Assembly: GCA_038748065.1 (NCBI GenBank)
Contig: JBCDJG010000007.1
Span: forward strand, 65,323-129,322
Direction: 5' to 3'
From: JBCDJG01 sp038748065
Lineage (GTDB): Bacteria; Pseudomonadota; Gammaproteobacteria; Pseudomonadales; Halieaceae
Length of the DNA stretch: 64,000 nt
Position 1 is the stretch's first letter. Every line of letters begins with the position of its first letter. Below are positions 1 to 6,634 of this stretch, in pieces. The translations under genes were made by a program, and so were the position numbers. The notes under the pieces were generated by a model, which saw nothing but the letters and a program-made list of their open reading frames with translations, was not told the origin of the DNA and did no database searches.

Positions 1-364
1 GGACGTCGAGGCCGTGATCGACCATCAGGCGGGTGGCCACTTCCGAAGCTGATAGCCGTTCCCACTCGGGGTGATTTATGACAACCAACTGCCATAGCTG
101 AGTCATCACCTTTGCTGAGCGCATTGCAGCTGTCAGCCCATCCATTTTCATGCGCATCAACTCGAACAGGAGGCCATCAAGCTGAGCTAGTGTCTGCTCA
201 TCGCCCTGAACACAGAGCAACACGCCATGAGCCGTTTGGGCGTAGCTGCAGACTTCTTCACACTCTCTGCGCGCCTTCGTTACTCGCTTGCCTTCCATCT
301 TTGAAAGGGCGTCCCGGATCGTATCCAGCGCCGGGATGGCGATGTCGAAAAGCCAGTGGCTCAC
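1..364 (-). CDS. Partial accessory protein, C-terminus off the left edge
   Basis: An open frame starts with GTG at 364-362 and stays open for 121 codons to the left edge. The GTG overlaps the integrase stop codon in a GTGA, so the two genes are probably translationally coupled and in one transcript. The visible protein begins VSHWLFDIAIPALDTIRDAL and has a helical look, with a Cys pair (ECEEVC) and a Met-rich stretch (ELMRMKMDG) near residue 75. There is no signal peptide or membrane segment. I do not recognise a family. Its position directly behind an integrase suggests cargo or a control gene of the integrated element. Reading frame and coupling are seen; the role is unknown. Confidence 0.55.
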   Translation of the reverse strand, partial: MSHWLFDIAIPALDTIRDALSKMEGKRVTKARRECEEVCSYAQTAHGVLLCVQGDEQTLAQLDGLLFELMRMKMDGLTAAMRSAKVMTQLWQLVVINHPEWERLSASEVATRLMVDHGLDV

Positions 365-1620
365 TCTACACCCTCCAGGAAGTCACACCACCGCTGCGTC
401 CACTCCTTGCGTTCCTGAATGAACTGGTGGTGCTGGTAGCGTTGGCTCATGTCGGTGTCGTTGTCCACTACATGCCCCAGCAGCCGCTCACGGACTTCGA
501 GGGGGCAATGCTGGGAGGCGAGCCAGGTAGCGCCACTGTGGCGCAGCGAGTGGCTCGAGAAGGCCTCGTGTTGCTTTAGCGAATCTCGGGCCTTATTGAT
601 CGCCTTGCCTACATCGGAGGCTGACAGTGCACCACCACGTGGCCGTGGGAAAACATACTCGGCGCCCTCTTCAGACTGGCGCTGCAACTTACGCAGCAGT
701 TTCGCTGTATGGGTGCTGAGCATCACCGTGTGATCACGGCCAGTCTTGTACCGTGCCCCTGGAATAACCCAGACGCGTTTTGAGAGGTCCAGCTCTGCCC
801 ACTGCATACCGGCAACCTCGCCCACCCGGGCAAAAGCCTGCAGTTGTAGCTCAAGGATCAACTTGCAGTCATTCCTCAGATCGGACGCGCGCAGCCTGTC
901 CAGAAACCCGGTCAGGGCTTTACCCTCGAGGTGATGTGTCCGGGCCTTATGCTTGGGCGCAATGACGCCATCAGCCGGGTTGCGGGGAATATCGATCAGT
1001 ACCTTGCGCACCAGCGCATGAGTAGCCTCCTCTCTGCTGACCTCCTGACGGCGCACCCGCTTGATGCCCATTGCCCAGTTGTACATTGACTTAATCTGCT
1101 TCAGCGCCTCCTGTGCGCTCCTGGGACTGCCGCGATCCAGACACCCCTGCACTACGTCCAGCACGTTATCGGTCGTGAGCTTGTCAGCGGGTAACTGGTG
1201 GTACGGCTTCAGCTCACGCTTCAGCACCATCTGCTGGTTCCGCCAGTCGCGGTTGTAGCGGCAGGCCTCTTCATCGATGTATTTGTTGATCAGTCTCTCG
1301 ACGGTCAGCACAGTCTCGGGTATTTCTGGCTGCGGGCGTATCGCCTCCCACGCCTCGGCAGGGGTGCCTTCGTAATCGTTGATGTCATCTACCAGTTCTC
1401 GGGCCTCGGCCAGCGAGAGCTCGCTGAAGTCGCCCAGCCTGAAGCTGAAGCGCTTACCGCGGACCATGCGAATGTAGTGGAAGGTGTGGTGTTGGGCCCC
1501 TTTGGTGCTGGCGATAAGCACGAGTCCTTTTCGGGCCTTGCCGTGGCGATGGGACTCGTCAGGAATCACTTGGCGTTTATCAACGGCCAGGTGCCTTATG
1601 AAGCGGTCTGTCAGGGCCAT
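361..1620 (-). CDS. Tyrosine-type site-specific integrase
   Basis: Phage/genomic-island integrase of the tyrosine recombinase family, cutting and rejoining DNA at attachment sites. Counting from the chosen start, the catalytic set is visible: Arg265 (in FARVGEVAG), Lys292 (YKTGRDH), His357 and Arg360 (HSLRHSG), His383 (LLGHVVD) and the nucleophile Tyr395 (SQRYQHH). The N-terminal 90 residues look like an arm-binding domain and residues about 100-190 like the SAM-like core-binding domain. The start is ATG at 1620, which has a GGGGGTG Shine-Dalgarno two bases upstream; an upstream ATG at 1650 lacks one. At 419 residues it is full length for the family. It lies next to a disrupted tRNA-Arg(TCT), the likely integration target, and its stop overlaps the start of the next gene. 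Confidence 0.93.
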   Translation of the reverse strand: MALTDRFIRHLAVDKRQVIPDESHRHGKARKGLVLIASTKGAQHHTFHYIRMVRGKRFSFRLGDFSELSLAEARELVDDINDYEGTPAEAWEAIRPQPEIPETVLTVERLINKYIDEEACRYNRDWRNQQMVLKRELKPYHQLPADKLTTDNVLDVVQGCLDRGSPRSAQEALKQIKSMYNWAMGIKRVRRQEVSREEATHALVRKVLIDIPRNPADGVIAPKHKARTHHLEGKALTGFLDRLRASDLRNDCKLILELQLQAFARVGEVAGMQWAELDLSKRVWVIPGARYKTGRDHTVMLSTHTAKLLRKLQRQSEEGAEYVFPRPRGGALSASDVGKAINKARDSLKQHEAFSSHSLRHSGATWLASQHCPLEVRERLLGHVVDNDTDMSQRYQHHQFIQERKEWTQRWCDFLEGVE

Positions 1621-1630
1621 AACACCCCCT

Positions 1631-1671
1631 GTATGTAATTCTGTGTGCAAGGTGTGTAATCAAGTATGTAA
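1631..1671. repeat. Three GTRTGTAA repeats upstream of the integrase
   Basis: GTATGTAA at 1631-1638, GTGTGTAA at 1652-1659 and GTATGTAA at 1664-1671 are in the same orientation, with start-to-start spacings of 21 and 12 bases, about two turns and one turn of the helix. They lie between the integrase start and the tRNA-Arg remnant, where tyrosine integrases often have arm-type or autoregulatory sites. The repeats are seen; the role is inferred. Confidence 0.35.
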
Positions 1672-1799
1672 CACTATGATCCACTATGCTACACTTAGTT
1701 GAGAGCAAGGGAGGACTGAAACCCAGCATTAATGCGGTCTTCAAAGTAAATACAGGCTGGCAGGTGCGTGGTTACTGGGCTTTGCGAAGGTGTGCTAGA

Positions 1800-1843
1800 A
1801 CTGCTTAGAAGGCCGTTGCTCTATCCAACTGAGCTATACCCCC
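1800..1843 (-). pseudogene. tRNA-Arg(TCT) 5' half, probable integration scar
   Basis: The minus strand reads a normal tRNA 5' half: acceptor GGGGGTA, D arm GCTC...GAGC, anticodon stem ACGGC and loop CTTCTAA with anticodon TCT. The returning anticodon strand is GCAGT instead of the expected GCCGT. After that there is no pairable T arm and no TACCCCC acceptor strand or CCA, although TTCGCAA occurs at 1782-1788, almost exactly where a T loop would be. The 3' half is therefore degenerate or replaced. It follows tRNA-His in the same direction, so it was probably the last member of the Pro-His-Arg cluster. The integrase begins 180 bases further on. The crossover probably lies in the anticodon arm. 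Confidence 0.6.
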
Positions 1844-1867
1844 AATCAAGAACTCAGGCGGCGAAAC

Positions 1868-1944
1868 TGGGGTGGCCGAGGGGTCTCGAACCCCCCACCT
1901 CCGGAGCCACAATCCGGTGCTCTACCTGATGAGCTACGGCCACC
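1868..1944 (-). tRNA. tRNA-His(GTG)
   Basis: A complete 77-nt cloverleaf on the minus strand. The 5' end is GGTGGCC including the extra G at -1 typical of tRNA-His, pairing with C73. The D arm is GCTC...GAGC, the anticodon stem CCGGA/TCCGG with loop TTGTGGC (anticodon GTG), the T arm contains GGTTCGAGACC, and the 3' CCA is encoded. It lies 48 bases downstream of tRNA-Pro in the same transcript. Confidence 0.96.
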
Positions 1945-1992
1945 ATAACGCGGTACCAGAAACACGGGCGGCCAATCTAACTCGCGAGAAAG

Positions 1993-2069
1993 TGGTCGGG
2001 GTAGAGGGATTCGAACCCCCGACATCCTGCTCCCAAAGCAGGCGCGCTACCAGACTGCGCTATACCCCG
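1993..2069 (-). tRNA. tRNA-Pro(TGG)
   Basis: A complete 77-nt cloverleaf on the minus strand. The acceptor is CGGGGTA/TACCCCG, the anticodon stem CCTGC/GCAGG with loop TTTGGGA (anticodon TGG), the T loop is GGTTCGAATCC, and CCA is encoded. It is the first gene of the tRNA cluster, about 40 bases downstream of the predicted transcription start. Confidence 0.96.
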
Positions 2070-2111
2070 ATGTCGATCTCGAAAAGAGGGAGAAAAGCCC
2101 TGTTTTCAGGA

Positions 2112-2146
2112 GCGCGCATGATACTCACCCGCCTGATTAGCGTCAA
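2112..2146 (-). promoter_or_regulatory. Sigma-70 promoter of the Pro-His-Arg tRNA cluster
   Basis: On the minus strand TTGACG (2146-2141) and TATCAT (2123-2118) are separated by exactly 17 bases and followed by a GCGCGC discriminator (2117-2112). A GC-rich discriminator is typical of stable-RNA promoters that respond to ppGpp. The start site would be near 2111. Confidence 0.7.
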
Positions 2147-2293
2147 CGGCAATCACCGATGCACGAATAACGCCGGGCCTATAGGCTGGATTTCCCCCGC
2201 GTGGGCCATCGTGTGACAATAAGCGTTCGAAAAGATGACGCCTCGCGCACGGGCGCGCTGGGCCAGCACTGTAATGACGAGCGGAGAAAACGT

Positions 2294-3142
2294 GTGACCG
2301 TACTGGTATTGGATGGCAAGACGCTTGCCGCAGAGACTGAGGCTGCCTTGCTGGCTCGTGTCGAGCGTTTGAAGGACCAGTCAGGCGGTAAGACTCCGAT
2401 TCTGGCAACGATTTTGGTGGGCGACGACCCCGCGTCTGCGACCTACGTCAAGATGAAAGGCAATGCCTGCCGCCGAGTGGGTATGACATCACTGGCCGTC
2501 GAACTACCCGCCTCCACGACGACCGATGAGCTTCTGGCCAAGATTGGGGAGCTCAATGCCAACCCGGACGTCCACGGCATTCTGTTGCAGCACCCCGTTC
2601 CCTCTCAGATCGATGAGCGTGCCTGTTTTGACGCTATCGACCTTGCCAAGGACGTTGACGGTGTCACCTGCCTGGGCTTTGGGCGCATGGCCATGGGCGA
2701 ACCCGCCTACGGTTGCGCAACGCCTCAAGGCATTATGCGCATACTGGATCATTACGGCGTAGAGATCGAAGGTAAGCACGCGGTCGTCGTTGGGCGCAGC
2801 CCGATACTGGGTAAACCCATGGCCATGATGTTGTTGGAAAAAAATGCCACGGTCACGATCTGTCACTCGCGCACGCGCAACCTGCCGGAACTGGTCGCGC
2901 AGGCAGACATACTGGTGGGCGCTGTTGGTAAGCCCGAGTTTATCCGCTCTGCCTGGATCAAGGATGGCGCGGTCGTGGTTGATGCAGGCTACCATCCCGG
3001 AGGCCTGGGTGACGTTGAGCTGTCTGCACTGGGCGACCGTATCAGCGCCTACACCCCGGTACCCGGCGGCGTTGGGCCCATGACCATCAACACACTCATA
3101 CAGCAAAGCGTAGAGTCGGGCGAAAAGAGCCTGCTGGGCTAG
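2294..3142 (+). CDS. folD: Bifunctional methylenetetrahydrofolate dehydrogenase / methenyltetrahydrofolate cyclohydrolase
   Basis: Cytosolic one-carbon enzyme that interconverts 5,10-methylene-, 5,10-methenyl- and 10-formyl-tetrahydrofolate using NADP. The family signatures are present: Tyr51...Lys55 in YVKMK (catalytic lysine), QHPVPSQID, DVDGVT, the Rossmann stretch VVVGRSPILGKP and the C-terminal PVPGGVGPMTIN. The GTG start at 2294 has GGAG eight bases upstream and gives 282 residues, the usual FolD size; earlier in-frame starts would add an unrelated leader. It stands alone, divergent from the tRNA cluster and convergent with ompW. Confidence 0.96.
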   Translation: MTVLVLDGKTLAAETEAALLARVERLKDQSGGKTPILATILVGDDPASATYVKMKGNACRRVGMTSLAVELPASTTTDELLAKIGELNANPDVHGILLQHPVPSQIDERACFDAIDLAKDVDGVTCLGFGRMAMGEPAYGCATPQGIMRILDHYGVEIEGKHAVVVGRSPILGKPMAMMLLEKNATVTICHSRTRNLPELVAQADILVGAVGKPEFIRSAWIKDGAVVVDAGYHPGGLGDVELSALGDRISAYTPVPGGVGPMTINTLIQQSVESGEKSLLG

Positions 3143-3158
3143 GCAGCAATAACACAAC

Positions 3159-3184
3159 AAAAAAAGCCCCGCACGAAGCGGGGC
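3159..3184 (-). terminator. Rho-independent terminator of ompW
   Basis: A perfect 7-bp stem, GCCCCGC at 3166-3172 with GCGGGGC at 3178-3184 and loop ACGAA, is flanked at 3159-3165 by seven A on the plus strand, which is a U tract after the hairpin on the minus strand. It therefore terminates the minus-strand ompW transcript. It lies 17 bases past the folD stop but has no T tract in that direction. Confidence 0.85.
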
Positions 3185-3225
3185 AGACGCCGTATAGCCG
3201 TAGGTGAGCCGGCTACACAGGATTG

Positions 3226-3909
3226 CTAGAACTTGTATACGATGCCGATGTTATAGACCCAGGGGTCGATATCGACGTCGAACTTGACTCGGCCCACATC
3301 AGTCTTGATCGTCGCAGTCGTATCAATGTCGATGTACCAGACGCCGGCATTAAAGCCCCAGTGCTCGCCGAAAGGAATGTCGACACCGGCCTGCGCGGCA
3401 AAGCCGAAGGAGTCATCCAGTTCAAGGTCAACCCTCTGTGCACCAATCAGCGCGTCGAGCGCACCCTCTAGGTCGCCATCGACCTCTTCATCGAAAAAGT
3501 AGGTGTAGTTGATCCCCAGGCCGACGTAGGGCTGCCAGCCATCATTACCGCCACGCGGGTACCACTGCAAGCTGAGGGTCGGCGGCAAGTGTTTGGTACT
3601 TCCCGCACTCAGGTTTGTGCCTTTAACATCGATGTCGTGCTCGAAAGGTGTTGCCAGCAGCAACTCGAGGCCGAAGTTATCGGTGATCATGAACGCTGGA
3701 ATGATGCCCAGTTGCGTATCGTCATCGACTTCCACGCCGCGCAGTACGGTCGGTGGATCCGTGGGTACGCTAATGCTGTCGCTGTCGTCATTGGGCGCCA
3801 CTGTCGCCGCACCAACCCGCACGATCCAGTCGTCTGCGTCGTAGGCCTGTGCGCCCAGGCTTCCTCCCGCGATGGCGGCAAACAGCGTCATAGTGATTAC
3901 TTTCTTCAT
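3226..3909 (-). CDS. ompW: OmpW-family outer membrane beta-barrel protein
   Basis: 227-residue protein with a signal peptide (MKKVITMTLFAAIAGGSLGAQA) and the OmpW barrel pattern: WIVRVGAATVAPND near the N-terminus, the central LQWYPRGG segment, and a C-terminal strand ending in aromatic Phe (NIGIVYKF), the usual signal for outer membrane insertion. OmpW forms an 8-stranded channel for small hydrophobic compounds. AAGGAG precedes the ATG. A perfect FNR/ANR-type box lies upstream and a strong terminator follows. This fits the oxygen-responsive ompW control known in enteric bacteria; whether that holds here is inferred. Confidence 0.93.
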   Translation of the reverse strand: MKKVITMTLFAAIAGGSLGAQAYDADDWIVRVGAATVAPNDDSDSISVPTDPPTVLRGVEVDDDTQLGIIPAFMITDNFGLELLLATPFEHDIDVKGTNLSAGSTKHLPPTLSLQWYPRGGNDGWQPYVGLGINYTYFFDEEVDGDLEGALDALIGAQRVDLELDDSFGFAAQAGVDIPFGEHWGFNAGVWYIDIDTTATIKTDVGRVKFDVDIDPWVYNIGIVYKF

Positions 3910-3966
3910 GCGTCACTCCTTCTCTGGTGAGAACATGGTGGGTGTTTTCCCAGTCCACTGTTGACC

Positions 3967-4008
3967 AGTCTAGACAGCAAGCACAGCCGCTACATTGATC
4001 CGCATCAA
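3967..4008 (-). promoter_or_regulatory. FNR/ANR box and class II promoter of ompW
   Basis: TTGATCCGCATCAA at 3995-4008 fits the FNR/ANR consensus TTGAT-N4-ATCAA perfectly. On the minus strand its centre is 41.5 bases from position 3960, and TAGACT (3972-3967) falls exactly at -12 to -7 for a start there. This is the geometry of a class II FNR-activated promoter. The start site itself is inferred. Confidence 0.75.
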
Positions 4009-4100
4009 ATCGAGATGCAATCTGGACCAAAGTCGAAAGAGGAGAATTATTTCTATTTATTTCAGTTATTTATGGACATTTTATTAAGTGTTTTATGAAG

Positions 4101-4769
4101 TTATTCCCAGGGAAAAACAAGGTCTGTACCGCAGCCTGACAAGGCCCGCCCATCGACAAGCAGACTAACCGTGGCTGGGTACTCGTCTCCGCGCATGGAA
4201 TCCCGGCAGGTCTGGGTACGAATCTCCAGGATAATCTCGTGGGCGTCATTTCGGGTCTGGTAAAGCCTTACCCCATCGTCCCACTGCACGCCAGGTTCCG
4301 GTAACAAAAGACGCTGACCACCGTAGTTGCCGACAAAAAGAATTTGTTCGCCTTCTTTAAGCTCTAAATACCAGCCAGGTTCGTTACCGCTGGCCCGGAA
4401 GTTGACGCCGCGCCGCCTCGCATCCTCCCAGGGCGCGCGCGCCGGCGCCAGCGCACAGTCGCCATAGCGGTCCGGGCCTATCATGAGCATGGCATCCTCA
4501 CCCTTGCTCCAGAAAACGATATCGCCTTCCTGATATTTCACCCCAGAGGCGCTGCGGACCTGAGACAGCACGCGATACTCATCGTCTAACCAGACCGCCA
4601 TCTCGCCCGGCCCCATCCGAGCAATAAACTCGTAGCCGAGGCATTCATACACGAGAGTCTGGCCAATAGGTCGTTCATCACTCCGCCACTGTGCGGCATC
4701 TGCACCCGCTGATGATCCCGTGCAAGCCGTCAGCGCGAGCAACGACAGCACAGCCAGACATACCTTCAC
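4101..4769 (-). CDS. Lipoprotein with MliC lysozyme-inhibitor and COG3650-like domains
   Basis: 222-residue predicted lipoprotein: the leader ends in the lipobox LTAC, so Cys16 would be lipidated. Residues about 35-110 resemble MliC, the membrane-bound inhibitor of c-type lysozyme (YECLGYEFIAR, then SASGVKYQEGDIVFW). Residues about 120-222 resemble COG3650 (RASGNEPGWYLE, CRDSMRGDEYP, final GC motif). Four cysteines follow the lipobox, compatible with disulfides in the periplasm. The likely role is protecting peptidoglycan from lysozyme; the second domain has no established role. The start overlaps the end of the upstream transporter gene by four bases (ATGA), so the two form an operon. Confidence 0.8.
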   Translation of the reverse strand: MKVCLAVLSLLALTACTGSSAGADAAQWRSDERPIGQTLVYECLGYEFIARMGPGEMAVWLDDEYRVLSQVRSASGVKYQEGDIVFWSKGEDAMLMIGPDRYGDCALAPARAPWEDARRRGVNFRASGNEPGWYLELKEGEQILFVGNYGGQRLLLPEPGVQWDDGVRLYQTRNDAHEIILEIRTQTCRDSMRGDEYPATVSLLVDGRALSGCGTDLVFPWE

Positions 4770-5680
4770 GGCAATTCCTCCAACTCGTTAATATTTGGCG
4801 AAGCCTTGCGCTTCCGATAAAGCCGTAAAGTGTCGGCAGTGACAATCAACAAACCTATCCAGACAAGGGAGAAGGCTACCAGCTGTACCCTGTCAAAGGG
4901 CTCACCGAGGTAGGTCACCGCCACAATGAGCTGGACGGTAGGGCCGATGTAAAAAACCAGGCCGAGGTCAGTCAGGGCCATTAGTCGGCTGCTGCTGACG
5001 TAGGTAATCAACGGTATCGCGGTCATCAGGCCCGCACCCAGTAGGAAGGCATCAACTCTCAGCCCGTGCTGACCCAGTCCGCCGCCACCTGCGTAAATCA
5101 GCCACGCCAGAGCAAAGGGCACCATGAACAGGGTCTCAATCAGGAAGCCCTCTACTGAGCCGATACTCACGCCTTTTCGAATGGCGCCATAAAGCCCAAA
5201 GGTTGTCGCCAGCCCCACGGCTACCCAGGGAAAACTCCCGTGGTAGGCGACTTGCACAAGCACCGCCACAGCGGCCAGTGAAACCGCAATTTTCTGTGCG
5301 CCGACGAGTCTCTCGCCAAAAATCGCCATACCAATAAACACGTTGAGCAAGGGCAGCAAAAAGTATCCCAGGCTGGCCTGTGTCGCCTGCTCGTTAGTCA
5401 CTGCCCACAGAAACACGCCCCAATTGCCGGCACTCGAAAGCGCGGCACAGAACATAATCAGGAGAGCCCGCGGCTGGCGTAGGACCGCCAGCGCGTCGCG
5501 CAGCGTGCCGAGCGCCAGCAGCACCAGCAAGACGACTGGCATGGACCACAGGGCGCGATGGGCGAGGAGATCCGCGGCGCTAACGGGCTCTGTTTGCACC
5601 CAGTACAGGGCAGCCAGGCCCCAGATCATGTGCGCGCAGATGCCGAGTGCCAGGCCGCGCTGCCTATCGGTCAGGTGCAT
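4766..5680 (-). CDS. rarD: RarD-type drug/metabolite-superfamily transporter
   Basis: 304-residue inner membrane protein with about ten hydrophobic segments and two EamA halves. It starts with the RarD pattern (GLALGICAHMIWGLAALYW, then LLAHRALWS) and contains FYIGPTVQLIVAV in the second half. RarD proteins are putative exporters; the substrate is not established (chloramphenicol resistance is reported for some homologues). The gene comes first in a two-gene unit with the lipoprotein. It is divergent from nothing recognisable; TauE/SafE lies 45 bases upstream in the same direction and could share the transcript. Confidence 0.85.
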   Translation of the reverse strand: MHLTDRQRGLALGICAHMIWGLAALYWVQTEPVSAADLLAHRALWSMPVVLLVLLALGTLRDALAVLRQPRALLIMFCAALSSAGNWGVFLWAVTNEQATQASLGYFLLPLLNVFIGMAIFGERLVGAQKIAVSLAAVAVLVQVAYHGSFPWVAVGLATTFGLYGAIRKGVSIGSVEGFLIETLFMVPFALAWLIYAGGGGLGQHGLRVDAFLLGAGLMTAIPLITYVSSSRLMALTDLGLVFYIGPTVQLIVAVTYLGEPFDRVQLVAFSLVWIGLLIVTADTLRLYRKRKASPNINELEELP

Positions 5681-5725
5681 CGCTTGCGGGGCGGCTCCGG
5701 CTCATCACAGACTCTCAGCTCGGTC

Positions 5726-6439
5726 TTAAAAAAAAGAGAGCGCTATCATACGCAAGGCCAGCACAGTCACCAACCAGCGAAACGCGCGTGCAAAATCGAT
5801 TTCCGGGATGCGTTCACGCACTAGGGTACCGCACCAGGAACCGATGATAGCCGCTGCGATCATCCCACAGATCAGCGACCACCAGGCGGCAAAACTGAAG
5901 CCAAGGATTGCAAAGGCCAGCGTCCGCAGCAGGTGGTTGATACTCATATAGACGGCCGTGTTAACCACCAACCAATCGCGCTGCAGACGAAAGCGCGCCA
6001 GCACGGCGGCCCCGAGTGGACCCGTCGCCCCGGCCAACATGCCAACACCCGTTTGATAGAACCCGAGCAGACACAGCCCCACTTGCCCGCCTCGACGGAC
6101 AGGCGGCAGGGGCAGCCAGGTAATCGCAAGGATCAGTACACCGACAATCGCGGGCAGCCAATGCAACTCCAACTGTGCGTAGAGGGTCCCGCCCAAAAAG
6201 GCCCCCGCCAGCGCACCTAGCAACAGCGCCGGCACCATCTGCCAGGCGATCAAGCGTGGCCGCAAAGCAGCCCGGGATGCGTTACTGCCGAGCTGTACCA
6301 GGGCATGCAGCGGCAGGATTGCCTGGACTGGCACCAATCCCGGCATCAGCGCGATAAGCAGAACACCGCCGCCCATACCGAGCGCCCCGGCGATGGCCGA
6401 TGTCAGGAAGCTGATTGGGATCAGCCAAAGCTCGCTCAT
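5726..6439 (-). CDS. TauE/SafE (TSUP) family membrane transporter
   Basis: 237-residue polytopic membrane protein. The N-terminus has the TSUP signature: a glycine-rich first repeat GALGMGGGVLLIALMPG after the opening helix, then a second repeat GFYQTGVGMLAGATGPLGA. The family exports sulfite, sulfoacetate or related anions; the substrate cannot be read from sequence. It may be cotranscribed with the RarD-like gene 45 bases downstream. It diverges from the MHS transporter at 6635. Confidence 0.83.
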   Translation of the reverse strand: MSELWLIPISFLTSAIAGALGMGGGVLLIALMPGLVPVQAILPLHALVQLGSNASRAALRPRLIAWQMVPALLLGALAGAFLGGTLYAQLELHWLPAIVGVLILAITWLPLPPVRRGGQVGLCLLGFYQTGVGMLAGATGPLGAAVLARFRLQRDWLVVNTAVYMSINHLLRTLAFAILGFSFAAWWSLICGMIAAAIIGSWCGTLVRERIPEIDFARAFRWLVTVLALRMIALSFF

Positions 6440-6634
6440 TGCCGTGCAGCTTGCCGCAGCATGTTGTCACCATGGTCGAAGTAGCCAGTTAGAATGTACC
6501 GGAGCCGAGCCCGCGTCTACAATGGTGCGGCCGCGAGGTACGGCTTCAAGGCCCTGATTGACCGCACCCTGGTGCTCTTCGCCGGCCTTCGCACCAGGCG
6601 GCAAAACACTATCACCTCGAAAGGCGAACAGGCA

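Noticed and set aside
1651..1843. Group I intron in tRNA-Arg
   Set aside because: Group I introns interrupt bacterial tRNA anticodon loops, but no 3' exon (TACCCCC with CCA) appears on the minus strand in the 1.8 kb to the left edge.
1872..2216. 114-residue frame across the tRNA genes
   Set aside because: It runs over tRNA-His, tRNA-Pro and their promoter on the opposite strand; a chance frame.
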